Assembly (NCBI GenBank): GCA_034770075.1
Contig: CM068379.1
Span: forward strand, 20,521,506 to 20,585,505
Source: Aralia elata
Lineage: Eukaryota > Streptophyta > Magnoliopsida > Apiales > Araliaceae
Reading direction: 5' to 3'
Length of the DNA: 64,000 bases
The notes below the pieces were generated by a model, which was given only the letters and a program-made list of their open reading frames with translations, made no database searches and was not told where the DNA came from. The translations under genes and the position numbers were made by a program. Below are positions 23,328-34,640 of this stretch, piece after piece. Position 1 is the first letter of the stretch, and each line of letters begins with the position of its first letter.

Positions 23328-25220
23328 TTAATCGGCAAAGTCTTTTTGCAAGTTGTCGCGCTCTTCTATAATCATCTTAAGCTTCACCTCCACGCTCTCG
23401 AGTTTTCTGTTTACAGAATGGTTTTCGGCTGTTAGATGGCTGCACTCTTTCTTCAAATTATCACATTCTTTCTTCAGTTCATCGCAGCCTTCCGAGAGTG
23501 TTCTTCGGCGAAGTTCATTTTTGATGGCTTCTTCTTTGAGTTTTTCCACTTCGGCCTGAAGCTCTTCACAGTGATTAGAAGTTTGGGCGCAAAGTTCTTC
23601 TTCCTTTTTCAAGTTGGTTGTAGCCGCATGCAGCATTAACTTCAGGCAGACAACTTCGACCTCTTGTTCTTCTTCTTTTTCTTCAGCTTGGTCAAGATGC
23701 CGAAGGAGTCGGCCAGTGATGGCGATGGCCTTTAGGGAAAAGGAAGAAGAGTTAGTTAATGAGTTTAATATGATTAATTTGAAGGCAGGGAAGGTCAGGA
23801 ATGTTTACGCGGCTTAGATTCAAGGCGTTGGAGTTCACTAGTTCCCGTAGACTTACCCCTTCGAAACTTTCGTCATCTCCAGGAAGGACGAAGTGGTCAA
23901 ACAGATGGATGGGAAAGTCTTTGGGTCTTCGGGGCCATAATGATGCCGTGATGGGCATTTCTTGGATACGATTGGGGGATGTTGGAGGTGATTGACGGTT
24001 TGAGGGGGAATTTATCTGATGTTTTTTGGCCGGTGGTTCGGGAGATAACTCTTGGTGTTCTTTTTGAGTCTCTGATTGTGGGGCTGTGGTGGATGGTGGT
24101 TCGGAAGGAGGGTCTTCAGGTTCCTTTTGGGTTTCTGATTGCGGGGCTGCGGTGGTTGGTGGTTCGGTGGACGGGGTTTGTTTTGCTTCGGGAGGTGGGT
24201 TTTGTTTGGCAGATTTTGTTTGGCGTTTCCTCTTCACCCTCAGAATGTTGGTCCTCTCAGATGGAAGGAGGTCCAGCAAGCTCCTTTTAGCGGTGACAGA
24301 AGTGGGGATGATGGAAGATGGGGTTGTTTGTGACATCGGGATTGCGGAGATGGGTTGGATTAAAGGAGGGGTTATAGTTGGTTCGGATGGATGATTTGTT
24401 TCTTCGATAAACTCAGTTAACATTGGTCGACTAACGTTGGTAGTGATGGTCGACTTGATAAGGCACACTAAAAAGATAGAGAGTTTCGGTTTGTATAGTG
24501 CAAATATGAAATTAATTTTTGAATAATAAAGTAAGCAGGTTGGGACTTATGTTTGTGATTGTACAACCAAGTTTGGTTGCCCAGAAGGTCGAGTTCCCAT
24601 TCTTTCGCCAGTAATTTTGAAATGATACTCACCAGTTCTTTGACGCGAGATCGAGAAAGTTCTCCGAGTATCACATTGGGGCGGGAGGCTTCGGCCCAGT
24701 CAGGAAGATCGCGAGTATTGGGACCTTGGATGTAAAGCCATTGGGAATGCCATCCTTTGTTGCTGGATGACGGCTTCATCAATGGGCATTTCTCTAGTTG
24801 TTTGCTTTGCTGTTTGTTAATTTGTCGAAAGCCAGATTCTCTGGATCGACTTATGGAAAATATGGAGAAGAAAAGGTCGATGGTGGGAGTGATGTCGAGC
24901 TCGTGGCAGAATGCAATGACGGTGATGATGTGTATGTAGGAGTTCGGCACCAGTTGAGCGTAGTCGACTCCAATAAACCCTAGAAGGCTGATGATGAATG
25001 CGTGGAGGGGGAAGCGAACCCCGTTCTTGAGGGCGCTTAGGGAGATGACAGTCCAACCGTTGGGGCAGTGATACATTCGCTTAATGTGTAGGGGAGCACG
25101 GATTTCGTAGGTGGCCGGAATACAGTATTGTTCCCATATTGCGGTAAGATCTCGGGGGGCGATTATAGAGACAGTGCTAATGTGGGCGAAGGTTTGCTCG
25201 TTTGAGTATTCTTTTAACAT
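23328..25220 (-). CDS. Antisense additional ORF of the Tat element, apparently spliced
   Basis: Lies between integrase and 3' LTR on the opposite strand, where Tat-lineage elements such as Retand and Grande are known to carry antisense ORFs. Exon 1 (from ATG 25220, about 220 codons) resembles the 'putative gypsy type transposon' domain (IKRMYHCPNGWTVIS, VRFPLHAFIISLLGF, YAQLVPNSYIHI). Exon 2 (to 23809) is Pro/Ser/Thr-rich with a repeated TTAAPQSETQKE unit and a basic LRVKRKRQTKSAK that could be a nuclear signal. Exon 3 (23729-23328) is a long coiled coil. Intron 2 is 23808-23730 (79 bases), with GTAAAC donor and CCCTAAAG acceptor; intron 1 ends at a CTTTTTAG acceptor at 24468, its donor unclear. 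No stop breaks the exons, unlike the rest of the element. The frame stays open upstream of 25220, so the true start may be further up. Function unknown. Confidence 0.65.
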
Positions 25221-25726
25221 CTTTAGATTGTCGATTTCGGGCTTGGTTGGAGTTTTTGGTTGGGAGTTAGAGTGGTGGTTGTGGTTACAATGGTGGCCTT
25301 CGTGGTAATGTCGAAGGTGTTGATGGGGATCGTCACAGGGGGTGTGGGGGTGGAAGAAACGGCGTTGCCGGTTGGAGGTGAGATGGAGGGGGTTGGGTTA
25401 CTAGTGTTGCCTATGGTGGAAGGAGTGAATAGATCTTTCGCTGAGTATTTGCAGGTAGGTTGAAGTTGAGGAGGAGGAATGGACGGTCTGAGAGAGGATT
25501 TAGGGTTATGGCGGTTTGTTTTGGGGAAAGGGGGGGTTTTGAGTTATTTGACTTTTGGGGTTCCGCGCGGTCTCCCAAAAACGGCGTAATAAGTGGGTTG
25601 TGTGATAGTGGTAGGGCCTGGTGATACACGTGGAATAATCTACTAAAGATTTGGGCTTTGGATTGTCATATTTACATTATTGGGCTTTTAATGATTAAAT
25701 TCTTCCATTGAGTGTTCCATTGTAAT

Positions 25727-25742
25727 GAAAGACTAGGGGCAA
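25727..25742 (+). promoter_or_regulatory. Polypurine tract of the Tat composite
   Basis: GAAAGACTAGGGGCAA ends directly at the 3' LTR of family B. It differs from the tract before LTR A (5022-5037), which suggests the 3' half of the composite belongs to family B. Confidence 0.85.
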
Positions 25743-26229
25743 TGTTGGGATGTGTTCACTTGAGCCCGATGGATATGGTGGGCCATAGCCCACGTGGAGG
25801 AATGTTCCCGTGTAGGGATCTGTTTGGGTGGTGGGAGATTATTAAAGAGTTCCAGTTGTATTTAATTTTTAACTCCTAAGGAAAGTGTCAGGATATATCT
25901 GACTTTCTTTCTTTAAGGAGATTGAGTTTTATCCAATCATAGGTATTTACCATGATTAGGAATCCTATTACCATTGGGAGATTGGGCGATGAAGGTGGTG
26001 TGAGCCTCTATAAATATAAGGTTAAGCCTAAATTTACAGGTAATGACCCTTTGCTCACTAAAGTGCTAAACCTCCAATGTTAATACTTTGAACAACCTGT
26101 ACTTACTCTCACACCGGAGCTATCCCCCAGCGGCCCAAACCGCCGGGCTCTTAAGTGTGGTTTTGTTCTTGTGCAGGATTTGGCGCGTATTTTGGTGATT
26201 GGACGCCTGACGAAATCTTGGCATTAACA
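25743..26229 (+). repeat. 3' LTR, Tat family B
   Basis: 487 bases, the same length as the copy at 3445-3931, with about 30 substitutions, mostly transitions, and no gaps that I noticed. A TATAAATA box lies at about 26009. It is followed by unrelated DNA (TTGAATCATATTG) rather than a primer site, so this is a true 3' end. Confidence 0.93.
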
Positions 26230-26744
26230 TTGAATCATATTGAGGATGTATGATTACAGAAGGGAGAGAAATCTTACAAAAGAGAAGAGCCATGTTTGGT
26301 ATCCAAGAATGACTTACCTGCCTCCTTGTTACCAAGGGGTCTATAGCTGGTTAAATAAGTTATGTATGTCTGGTTTACAGGCAAGCAGGCAAGCATTTTT
26401 CGCTTGCTTCACAGGCTCTCCACTCTCATGCAAGACTTGTGTTCCCATAGCTAGCTAGCACAATTGAAAGTTCCTAGATTGTTTGACCAAAATAGGAAGA
26501 CTTGCCTAAAATGAAGATAAGGGTCTGTTTGGTAGCAAAGGATGACTTGCCTCCTCTTTCCAAGTTATTAAGGGTCTCAACATATATATAGTTGGGGATC
26601 CCTAGCTAGATTGGTTTATAGGCAGGTCATCCTGGCTAGCTTGATAGCCTCTTCCCACTCATTCTAGGCTCTCTCTTCTTTCTTATCTACCGCATAATAT
26701 ATAGAGCGAAAAGGTGCAATCCTTTAAGATGTAGGTAGTATATG
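26230..26744. other. Unassigned flank of the Tat element
   Basis: Contains two loosely similar direct segments beginning GTTTGGTA at about 26293 and 26529, perhaps remnants of a miniature element. No gene is recognisable. Confidence 0.45.
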
Positions 26745-26752
26745 ACTATTTA

Positions 26753-27458
26753 GAGTCCGGATCAACTGTCGCAAATAGTGTCTCATCTGATGTCCCAACA
26801 AGGAGATAATGTTATATGACACTTATATTTACAGCAATTTTTCTAACAAGTAAAAGGATCCAGGTTTAATATAAAAAAATGAAACCCAATTACGTCTCCT
26901 CCTTTTTACGTACACTAATTCTCCTTCCTGTTCCAATTCTCCCTCCGATGAAGAAACATATGAAACCATTTGCCCTTATCTACAAAACAAAATTCCTCCC
27001 CTTCAGAACATTTAGGATTCCTCTCTCTCGAACTTCAATCTTAATACAATTCCAAAAAACTAAAAATTAAATCCGCCAATGTTACACGCACCACAAAGAA
27101 TATTCCAGAAAGAGAAAACATGGTGTTACATCCAGTATTATTTCTTCATTCATTGATTATATATAGTCAATTCTTATGTATGATTATTAGTTTTCTTCAA
27201 CCAGTTCATATTATGACCGCCTAGCTAGTGGTGAAGATGAGTACAGAGGTTGCTGAGAAATAAGAAGGCGTGAAGTGGAACAGAAAGAGGGATAATTAGC
27301 AGGAGGGAGGCATAATTGAGTTTCCTTTTTCTTAAAAAAAATAAAATCTGAATCCTTTTTTTTGGGTTAAAAAATTACTCTAAATAATTGTCACATAATA
27401 TAATCTTACTATTTGAGACAACAGATGAGACACTATTTGAGACAATTGATCCAGACTC
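26753..27458. mobile_element. hAT-like non-autonomous TIR element (MITE)
   Basis: Flanked by a perfect 8-base duplication ACTATTTA (26745-26752 and 27459-27466). Termini are inverted: left GAGTCCGGATCAACTGTC, right GACAATTGATCCAGACTC, with similarity extending about 40 bases inward through AGTGTCTCATC. The 8-base duplication points to the hAT superfamily. The 706-base interior has no transposase; the small ORF at 26879-27070 has no recognisable domain. Confidence 0.82.
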
Positions 27459-27466
27459 ACTATTTA

Positions 27467-28043
27467 GGTTGTAGGTAGTAATTATCTAGTCATATAAGTA
27501 GCTTAAGGTAGAATGCATTTTAAGTGTTGTTGTTCCTAATTATAAAACAGTTAAAATAGACATGTATGGAAACTGTTTGACCAAAAAGTATAATGGCTAG
27601 CCCGGACGGGACAGGGTTGAACCTTGGTCGGGCTCAAGGCAATTTAATATGAATAATATATCTAAGCATTGATTTGGGAGAATTTGCTTTTTTCGTTTAT
27701 GAGATTTTTTTTGGTGTATAAATTGTTGAAGATAAATTTATATTTGAATATTTTATTATCTTGGTTGCTTGTTTTTCCGTTGTTCGTCTTGAAGAATGGT
27801 CCAGATATGTATATTCTATTATTATTTTAGGGATATGACTGTATTTCAGGAGTTTATATAGTGTCCACTGACGTTATTGCTACGATTGACCATTTTTTTC
27901 GATTATCTGTAATTTTGTTTGAAATAATTACTATTTTATCTTTTATATTGTAATTATTTCATCTTTTGTAACAAATTACAATTTTAATATATTCCAGTCT
28001 TTTTTACGATTTGATAAAAAAAACATTGATTTGTTTTTGTTAT
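27467..28043. other. A+T-rich DNA, nothing recognised
   Basis: About 580 bases without an ORF of interest, repeat border or RNA gene that I can support. Confidence 0.6.
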
Positions 28044-29017
28044 TGTTGGGATGTAATTATTTGGGTCTAGCCAAGGTATAACCCAAATTATTTAACGGTC
28101 TGGATCTGGTGTTGGCCCATATACATTTATTTTGACAGTTTGCTCAAATAGTGGGAGAGTCCTTATTAAAGTAAGATTGTGTTTCCTTATTTGGGGAGAT
28201 AAAGAGATCTAATTTGTGAAGAAATCTATCAGTCATTAATTGCAGTTATAAGGTGATTCTAAAAAGGACTCTTACTCCTAATTGGATTCGGGTGGACATG
28301 GCATTTATAAATACAGCAATAAGCAGGGGTTTGAAGGGGAGAACACAATAATATACAACAGGAAAAAGAGAGAAAATACGGAGTGTGAGGAAGAGAAAGA
28401 GAGAAATAAACAAATTGTACTCTCCATATTATTTTTATAGTGGATTTTTTATCTCTCTCCATGATTTTTTCCCAATTGGGTTTTCACGTAAAATTCTTGT
28501 GTTATTATTTTATTTTCATGTATCATAATTTTATTCCACATACACACTAAAACAATTACATATCCTCCATTGTAAACGTCTTCTTAGCTTACTATTTGGT
28601 GATTTGACGAGCGGTCAGATTTTGGCGTTAACATTGGCGCTAGAAGGAGGGTCTTGTTTTAGTATTAATTAAAATCACCGATTCACCATCAGTGCACCGC
28701 GCCCCCGCGTGCCGCTCCGCTCCTCAAAGGCTTCATCGCGCCCTTGCGCGCCGCTCCGGTCCTCGAAGGCTTCATCGCGCCGCTCCGCACCCCCGCGCGC
28801 TGCATAAACTTTCTTCGGGATGGCCAAGTTCCTCCCAAAAAGTTAAACATCCTTCGGGAATGATTACCTCCCCAAAGGACCAACAACGTCCTTCGGGAAG
28901 GATTACCTCCCGAAACGACAAACGTCCTTCGGGAAGGATTACCTCTTTGTTACTAAACTAGTAACTCTTTGCTATTTGGAACTTTTTCAATTCACTGCAC
29001 CACCATTCAAGGTAACG
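28044..29017 (+). mobile_element. Tat family A 5' LTR with leader, truncated
   Basis: The LTR is 28044-28633 (590 bases, TGTTGGGATG...GGCGTTAACA) with a TTATAAATA box at about 28306. The primer site TTGGCGCTAGAAGGAGGG follows at 28634-28651, then a leader like the one beside the reverse LTR at 1167. There is no polypurine tract on its left, so it is a 5' LTR. Its interior is only about 370 bases, G+C-rich repeats and then unknown sequence, before it breaks against the truncated LTR of the SIRE-like element. Confidence 0.85.
28695..28945. repeat. G+C-rich and CCTTCGGGAAGGATTACC repeats in the leader
   Basis: From 28695 to 28803 a unit containing GCCGCTCCG and AAGGCTTCATCGCGCC occurs twice about 40 bases apart. 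From about 28849 a second unit with TCCTTCGGGAAGGATTACCT occurs three times, 35-40 bases apart. The CCTTCGGGAAGG core is itself palindromic. The ORFs across this tract have Arg/Ala-rich compositions expected from the repeats and are probably not genes. Confidence 0.75.
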
Positions 29018-29965
29018 ATTTACAAAGACTTAGATCAAATAGGTCACTTAGATCTAATCACAATCATAAAGAATAAGTTGTTATTTGAGGTGATGCTAAT
29101 TTGCTTTAAGTTCTCCTTCAAATGTATTAGCAGCAGTAAGTTAGTCTTTGGATCGTAAGGTAGAGCACTTGAACACTTAGCTTTTTGGCACTTAATTTGT
29201 GAAAATTAGTTTTATTCAATATTATTGTAACAATCCTTTTATAATCTCTCATTGTTAATTATTTGCCCATTAGATTGTTATCGTTGCTCCAAATAGCCTA
29301 GGACACATGTCAATTGATAATTCCTTTATCTTCGAATTGTTGTTTGTTGGACCATAAGTTGTCGCTATAAATAGTATTAAGTTTGGTGTAGTTGCAGACA
29401 CGTGTTCTTATCCTTGTATAGCTAGTTGTTGAAAAAGTTATGTTGTCTTTTCATCCTTATCGCTAACTCATTTGAATATCAACTTGGAATTGTGTGAGTT
29501 AAGTTTGCATGACTCTTGTCATAAACCTGCTACTATCATATCAGACTTCTGCACTCTATGAATTTTGATAGCTTTGTCCAGAATCGTGGAGTTAGTCTTC
29601 AGATCGTTGAGTGTCCTTACTCAACGATATTGACTTTATGATTCTTAGTGGCTCTATGATATGGTTCTACGATTTGGCTCTTCACTCAACGATTTCACAT
29701 ATGCTTTCCTTACTCTGCGATTTTATGGTGACTTCAGCTTTTACTCAACGAAATGCTTGCATACTTAATCAGCTTTAGCTATAACAAAATTACATGGCTA
29801 TATCTTTCGATTTTGGATATACCTAACAAATTAAATCCCTAATTAAGTCCTTTTACATATAATTCTCATAAGGACTTTACAAAACTTACATGTTTTTACA
29901 AATAAACTTTATAGCATAGTCATCATCAAATTAAATAGGGAACAACATAAATGCAAATATTAACA
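29018..29965 (-). repeat. 3' LTR of the SIRE-like element, truncated
   Basis: Starts at 29965 (TGTTAATATTTGC) next to the polypurine tract and aligns with 52285-51917 and then 48342-47780 of the 5' LTR. Its last roughly 400 bases are missing. It keeps the uninterrupted form of the site where the CACTA element sits in the other LTR. A set of CTC(A/T)ACGAT-like words recurs from 29620 to 29752. Confidence 0.88.
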
Positions 29966-29978
29966 ATCCCCCTCTATT
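29966..29978 (-). promoter_or_regulatory. Polypurine tract of the SIRE-like element
   Basis: On the minus strand AATAGAGGGGGAT directly precedes the LTR start TGTTAATATT. It defines the inner border of the 3' LTR. Confidence 0.82.
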
Positions 29979-30177
29979 CGATGATGACAAAACAAGTAGT
30001 TTCAAATGATCATCAATATCTAGAAATGTAAGACAATACATAAAATAAAATATGACTTATATATATACAGTGAGAAATTATATTGTCTAAAATATGAATT
30101 TTATTAATACAAACTTGAATTATAAGTATATAAAAAATACAAAAATTTTACAACATTATTCAACTACCTCCAATTTC

Positions 30178-31338
30178 TTAGCCTTTAGGAGGGTCTACTT
30201 CTTGGTGGATTCTGTCTTTCCACTCGACAATCCTGAAAGAGCAGTTTTGGATGACTGACCTAAAGGTATTACTTGCACTGTAGGTCCAAGGTTGAGATTG
30301 ATGATTATTGTTGAGCTCTATTAGGTCTCTTCTCCCTCTTTTTGGCAGCATCCTTGAGATGCTCAACTACTTTATTAGTCAGTTTCTTTACTATACTAAC
30401 TCCTTAACTTGTTTAATAGTGAGTGTGAAATCCCCTTGATGCTCAGTTAATTGTTGTTCAGTGTTGAGTTTGGTTTCATGTAATTTAGCTAAAACGGTGT
30501 CTGTGTGTTCAATTTTGTTATTGAGTGCTTCCTTGAGATTAAGAAATTAACCACTTAGATCAAAAAATTTATTAGTGAGAAGCTTTACTGCTTACTGGTT
30601 CACCTCTTGTAGTATTTTGACATTGTCAGTGTTGGTGTCAATTCTCTTGAGGTATAACTCATCTCTTTTCTTGAGAGTATCTTAAATAGTGTTAACAAGT
30701 TTGGGCATCCTATGCTAAATTTCTCATTTAGTTCACCTAGAACTATTGCTACTGCTATAGCCATATCTCACATATGTTCTTGCAAGTTCCAGTTAACTCA
30801 TAGCCAGATAGAGATTCATCTTCTATCTTCGACAACATTTTTCTAATCTGATTCTTTGTAGGCACAGAGCAAAGACGGGAGAAAATTTGGTTCATCATAT
30901 GCTCTCAAAGTTCTCTTTATTTGATAGATTTACACCTTAGAAAGGTGTTTCAATAGTCTGTGAGAGAACTATAGGTCTAACAATGAGTTTAGTGTCTAGG
31001 GAAGAGGTAATTTCAGAAGTATAGGTGTATGGTATATTCTGTGGGATAAATGAATGTGCGTGTGTATGTGCTTGTGAGGAAGAGGTATATCTGTATGTCT
31101 ATATAGAATGAGGAAGGAATGTTAATATTTATAGGGTTAGTGTTTTTGTTAGAAGAAAAATAAAGAGACTCTACGATCGACGAGCTATGAGGCTCTATGA
31201 TCGGAGAGTTAGGAATTGGTGATGTTTGAGATAAAGTATGTTGTGGAGATCATGGTGAGGGTGATCTAGAATATATATGTTATGGGGTAGATTGTGGTGC
31301 GAAAGTATTATGTGTAGGAGATAAGTGTGTATGGATAG
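30178..31338 (-). pseudogene. 3' part of the extra ORF of the SIRE-like element (coiled coil)
   Basis: Reverse frames with several stops read as charged, heptad-like sequence (for example LKKRDELYLKRIDTNTDNVK and KIEHTDTVLAKLHETKLNTE), ending near 30178 with a basic tail. This is the expected C-terminal end of the long ORF that SIRE-type elements carry after pol. It continues into 35849-38403; the two parts are separated by the solo LTR at 31339-35843. Stops at several places make it non-functional. Its role in this lineage is debated (env-like or transposon-associated), and I assign none. Confidence 0.6.
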
Positions 31339-33710
31339 TGTAATGCCCCCAAATCCGGGTCTACCTTCAAACCCAGGTCTGGTGCGTCACGGTACTAATC
31401 ATTCATCATAAATATCCATATAATCTTAAGACATAAATGTAATTTAAATATATTACAATATGTCACCTTTTAATCTCAGGTTCTAAAACCTTTATATCTT
31501 CATAACATAAAAATAATGTATATTACATCATTTATTCATTACATCAATACATTTGTGACTTATACCTGTCACAACAAATACATATAATTTAACATGTACT
31601 TCTTCAAATCAAATACTTAATCCTTTCATTAATCTTCACCTGGTTCCTTGGTTCGTTCTAGCTTTGCTGAAAATATTTTATTTAAAGCAAGGGTGAGCAT
31701 TCAATTGCACAGCACGTCATAGCAGTTGAATAACAATCAACAACAAAATGAATATCAACATATTCTCTGAAAACTTCAACAACTGAACAATAGTTGTGAA
31801 GCAACTTCAAATGAATAGGAACAACAATTTCCTCTAGTATGAATTAACTTTCCTTAACTTCAATGAATTTTCAATGATTCAATAACTCACTTCTACTTTT
31901 GTCTAGCCGAAAACAAATGACATCAACATTCTTCTTAAATAGTTCATGAATAACAGTAATTAAATAACTTGAACAGTTTAATAACAAAACAGTTCATCTC
32001 GAATAGCACATAAGTGCAGATATTGGCACATAGTATAACAACAACTAAACATCTTATACAAACATAATACATTTGCACATAGATAGAAAATTTGCACAAA
32101 ATAATATCTGAGTAAGTTTAGGAAACTTGCCTTTTGCGTTGTTTAGATATTTGACGTTATTCGTCCATCAATTATCCTACATAATTACATTCATATACAT
32201 ATATCAATTAGTCATATCATTGATGCAAATTCTTGGTTTAAAGTAACTCTAGTTTACTTCTTACATTGCCTGTTTCATTGGAATCAAAATACTACGTATG
32301 TGCTTTAACATTAGCCACGGTGTTTCGGCGTTTATACACCATGTGCCCGTCTTAGCTTATGCAAACGCTCAAGCAATATGCTCGTGCGCACACTTAGTGC
32401 TTCATTATACTTATTCATTCTTAATTGGTTAATCTCTAATCAACCTCCAAATTTGATTTCGTTTTACAATCAATAGGTTATTGTAACACTCATATGATTT
32501 GAGTTTTTAATGCATAAAAGGTTGGTAGTTAAATGCATTACATTCCTTTATTAAAATAAAAATTTCTTCAAAATCCTGCAGCATGGTGCGGCCGCGCTGA
32601 GAATTAGCCTAGGAGTGGCGCCGCCGCGCTACTTCATCTGAGGCTAAATTCTGGTTCATTTCTTACACTATTTATCTTTTGAATTGATTGGGGTCATTCT
32701 GTAACTAGGTTACCTTAACATACACATGTTTTAGAGTTTAAACCATGCAAGGTCTTTATATATACGCATCATGTTCATTTCACAAAACAAGCACATTCTT
32801 CAAGTTCTGCAGCACGGCGCGACCGCGCTGGAAAAAGACTTGGAAGTGGCGCGGTCGCGTCACATCGATAGAGCCTCAACTCTGGTCTACTTCTGCAGAT
32901 TTCCAGAACTTAACACATTAGGCCTTCTACTTCACTTCCTAGCTTTCACTCCATAAGTCAGATGACCTGAGACTTGTTCCCATGCCTAGTTCATAACACA
33001 AGGTACCAGTTTCATAAATCTTTGGTCTCTAACAACCTTATTATAACATAGATTAACAAGATTGAAAATCTGCGTTTAATCATGATTTTCATTTGAACTC
33101 AATTTCAATTAAAGCTTTTAAATCCATTTTGAATGCATACTAAAACATTCCAATTACTTGAGTTACAACATAACTCTTATACCCATGCTACTTTATTCAT
33201 TACTTTAGCTAATTTTCAATAATTAAGCTTTTGAACCTCTTTGAGTTATTTTGTCAAACACCCTATGTGCACTATATAAAACTCAGAATTTCTTAGCAAT
33301 ATAGACATGGTTTAGCCCATTTTTCTACATAGAAATCTCTCCTTATGCCTTCTAAACATATTCAACCATTTCCCACACAAATTCATAACCAATAAAGCAA
33401 TTACAGCGATCATTTATTTTACTTACATATAAATTTACCCAATTTTGTAAGAACATAATATATTACCTCTTCTCTTCTTTGAATTCTTCAACTGAATTCT
33501 TGCTTCAATGCTTAACTTAGGATGACTAAATTGCTTAAATGCTTCTTTTAATTCCAGTTGTTATCTCAATTTCTTGAGAATTTGGTGAGGTTTTATGTTT
33601 TAGTAGTATGGGAGCATGAAGATTAAAACCAAAAGAGAAATATAGAACGGATATGGAGAGATGAGACGCTGAAAATTTGATTTAGGCTGTTAGCTCTTAG
33701 CTTTGCTTAG

Positions 33711-34640
33711 GGTGGGGGCTAGTTGCACCCCTCATTTTCCTATTCACACCCCGTAGTTAAAAAACCCCATTAAAAATCATATGATTCTGAGTACACCCCT
33801 TTTTCATATTTTTTCAAAAAAAGCCAAAGACACCCCAAACACAGTAGAACTACAAAAACATAGCAAAAATCCTTTACATGAACTGGGAATTAAGTTTTTA
33901 CATGAACTGGGCATACTGAATGGGCAGCCACACCTCTTTGTTGAGGATCTCCTCTTTTTTGCATTCTCTTTCCCCCTGTATCGACCACCTCACTCACAAC
34001 CAAGCATAACCCTTGGGGTTCTCTTTCCATCGTTAATGTCTGACCTTTAACTACAACAACAACCCCATGCTTACGTCCACACTTCCTGGCAAACTCTATC
34101 ACAATATCCCTATTCTCAAATTCCTATACAATCGAAAGAAGTAATCAACATTCTGCCCTAATAGCACATTCAGAAATCAATAATTTCATAATCATACCGT
34201 ATCAGTTTAAAACTGCAGTGTGGTATCCACTTCAATTGTCACAGGATTGTGCCTCTCGGCAATCAATTCCTATATAATGAGAATATGCAGTGGGCATTTT
34301 AACTAAACCCTAGGCGAACCAGTCATTTCAAGCTAGTGAAGACGAAGATGAAGGATGGAACTTACCAGGTCTTTTGGGTACTCCATCTCTTCTGGATACT
34401 CCATCTCTTCGTCGGTGAAGTCTCCATAGTCTGGATTGACCTGGTAATTCTCGTCGTCCATTGATACAATGTGGTGGTAGTGGAGGAGAGAGAGGAAACA
34501 GAGAGCAAGAGAAAAGAAGTAATAGTGGGGAAGGAGGGAGTTGAGCAAATGTTCGCGTCATGGGGTGTTTATTAGCCTAGGGTTTTTTGGTGAACTATGG
34601 GGTGTGAATGGGAAAGTAAGAGGTGCAACTAGCCCCCACC
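33711..34640. mobile_element. TIR transposon (930 bp) carrying gene-like exons
   Basis: Ends are 42-base inverted repeats (33711-33752 and 34599-34640) with four mismatches, beginning GGTGGGGGCTAGTTGCACC. An 8-base TTGCTTAG lies on both sides (33703-33710 and 34641-34648). The duplication length suggests hAT, the long terminal repeats would also fit a Mutator relative, so the superfamily is open. It encodes no transposase but holds a gene-like segment with splice signals on the minus strand. It is inserted in the solo LTR and so is younger than it. Confidence 0.87.
33890..34461 (-). pseudogene. Captured gene fragment with exon-intron structure
   Basis: On the minus strand an exon runs from ATG 34461 to 34366 (32 codons, acidic, with a repeated EEMEYP). 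It ends at a good donor, CTG|GTAAGTTCC. An acceptor ATTATATAG at 34270 opens a second block (34269 to about 34214, ELIAERHNPVTIEVDTTLQ). A third acceptor, GATTGTATAG near 34124, opens EFENRDIVIEFARKCGRKHG and a further stretch to about 33890. The second donor is damaged: the best GT leaves the third block out of frame by one base. Introns in sense relative to each other imply capture from genomic DNA, as in Pack-type transposons. I do not recognise the parent gene. Confidence 0.6.

Larger units (their letters stand above)
3445..26229 (+). mobile_element. Composite, nested Ty3/gypsy element of the Tat lineage
   Basis: Two 487-base LTRs of family B (3445-3931 and 25743-26229) face the same way. 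A primer-binding site follows the left one and a polypurine tract precedes the right one. Inside are a second kind of LTR (family A, 5038-5645), a broken Tat gag, a nested Tekay-like element, a copia fragment, the end of a Tat integrase and a spliced antisense ORF. Protease, reverse transcriptase and RNase H of the Tat element are missing, so it is dead. If the LTR is taken as ATGTT...AACAT, a 4-base TGAA flanks both sides (3440-3443 and 26231-26234), a possible but short target duplication. The two B LTRs differ at about 30 sites by hand count, near 6%. Confidence 0.8.

Noticed and set aside
23979..24394. Forward ORFs of about 100 codons, Gly/Trp/Val-rich
   Set aside because: They are the antisense shadow of the Pro/Ser-rich exon of the Tat antisense ORF; that strand has the splice signals and domain.
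26282..26640. Two GTTTGGTA-starting segments as a MITE pair
   Set aside because: Only loosely similar, no terminal inversion or target duplication found.
28692..28961. Arg/Ala-rich ORFs in the G+C-rich leader
   Set aside because: Explained by short repeats; open on both strands because of composition.
34328..34561. Second overlapping reverse ORF (Leu/Pro/Ser-rich) at the captured exon
   Set aside because: The alternative frame has the ATG, acidic composition and an exact splice donor; this frame has neither.
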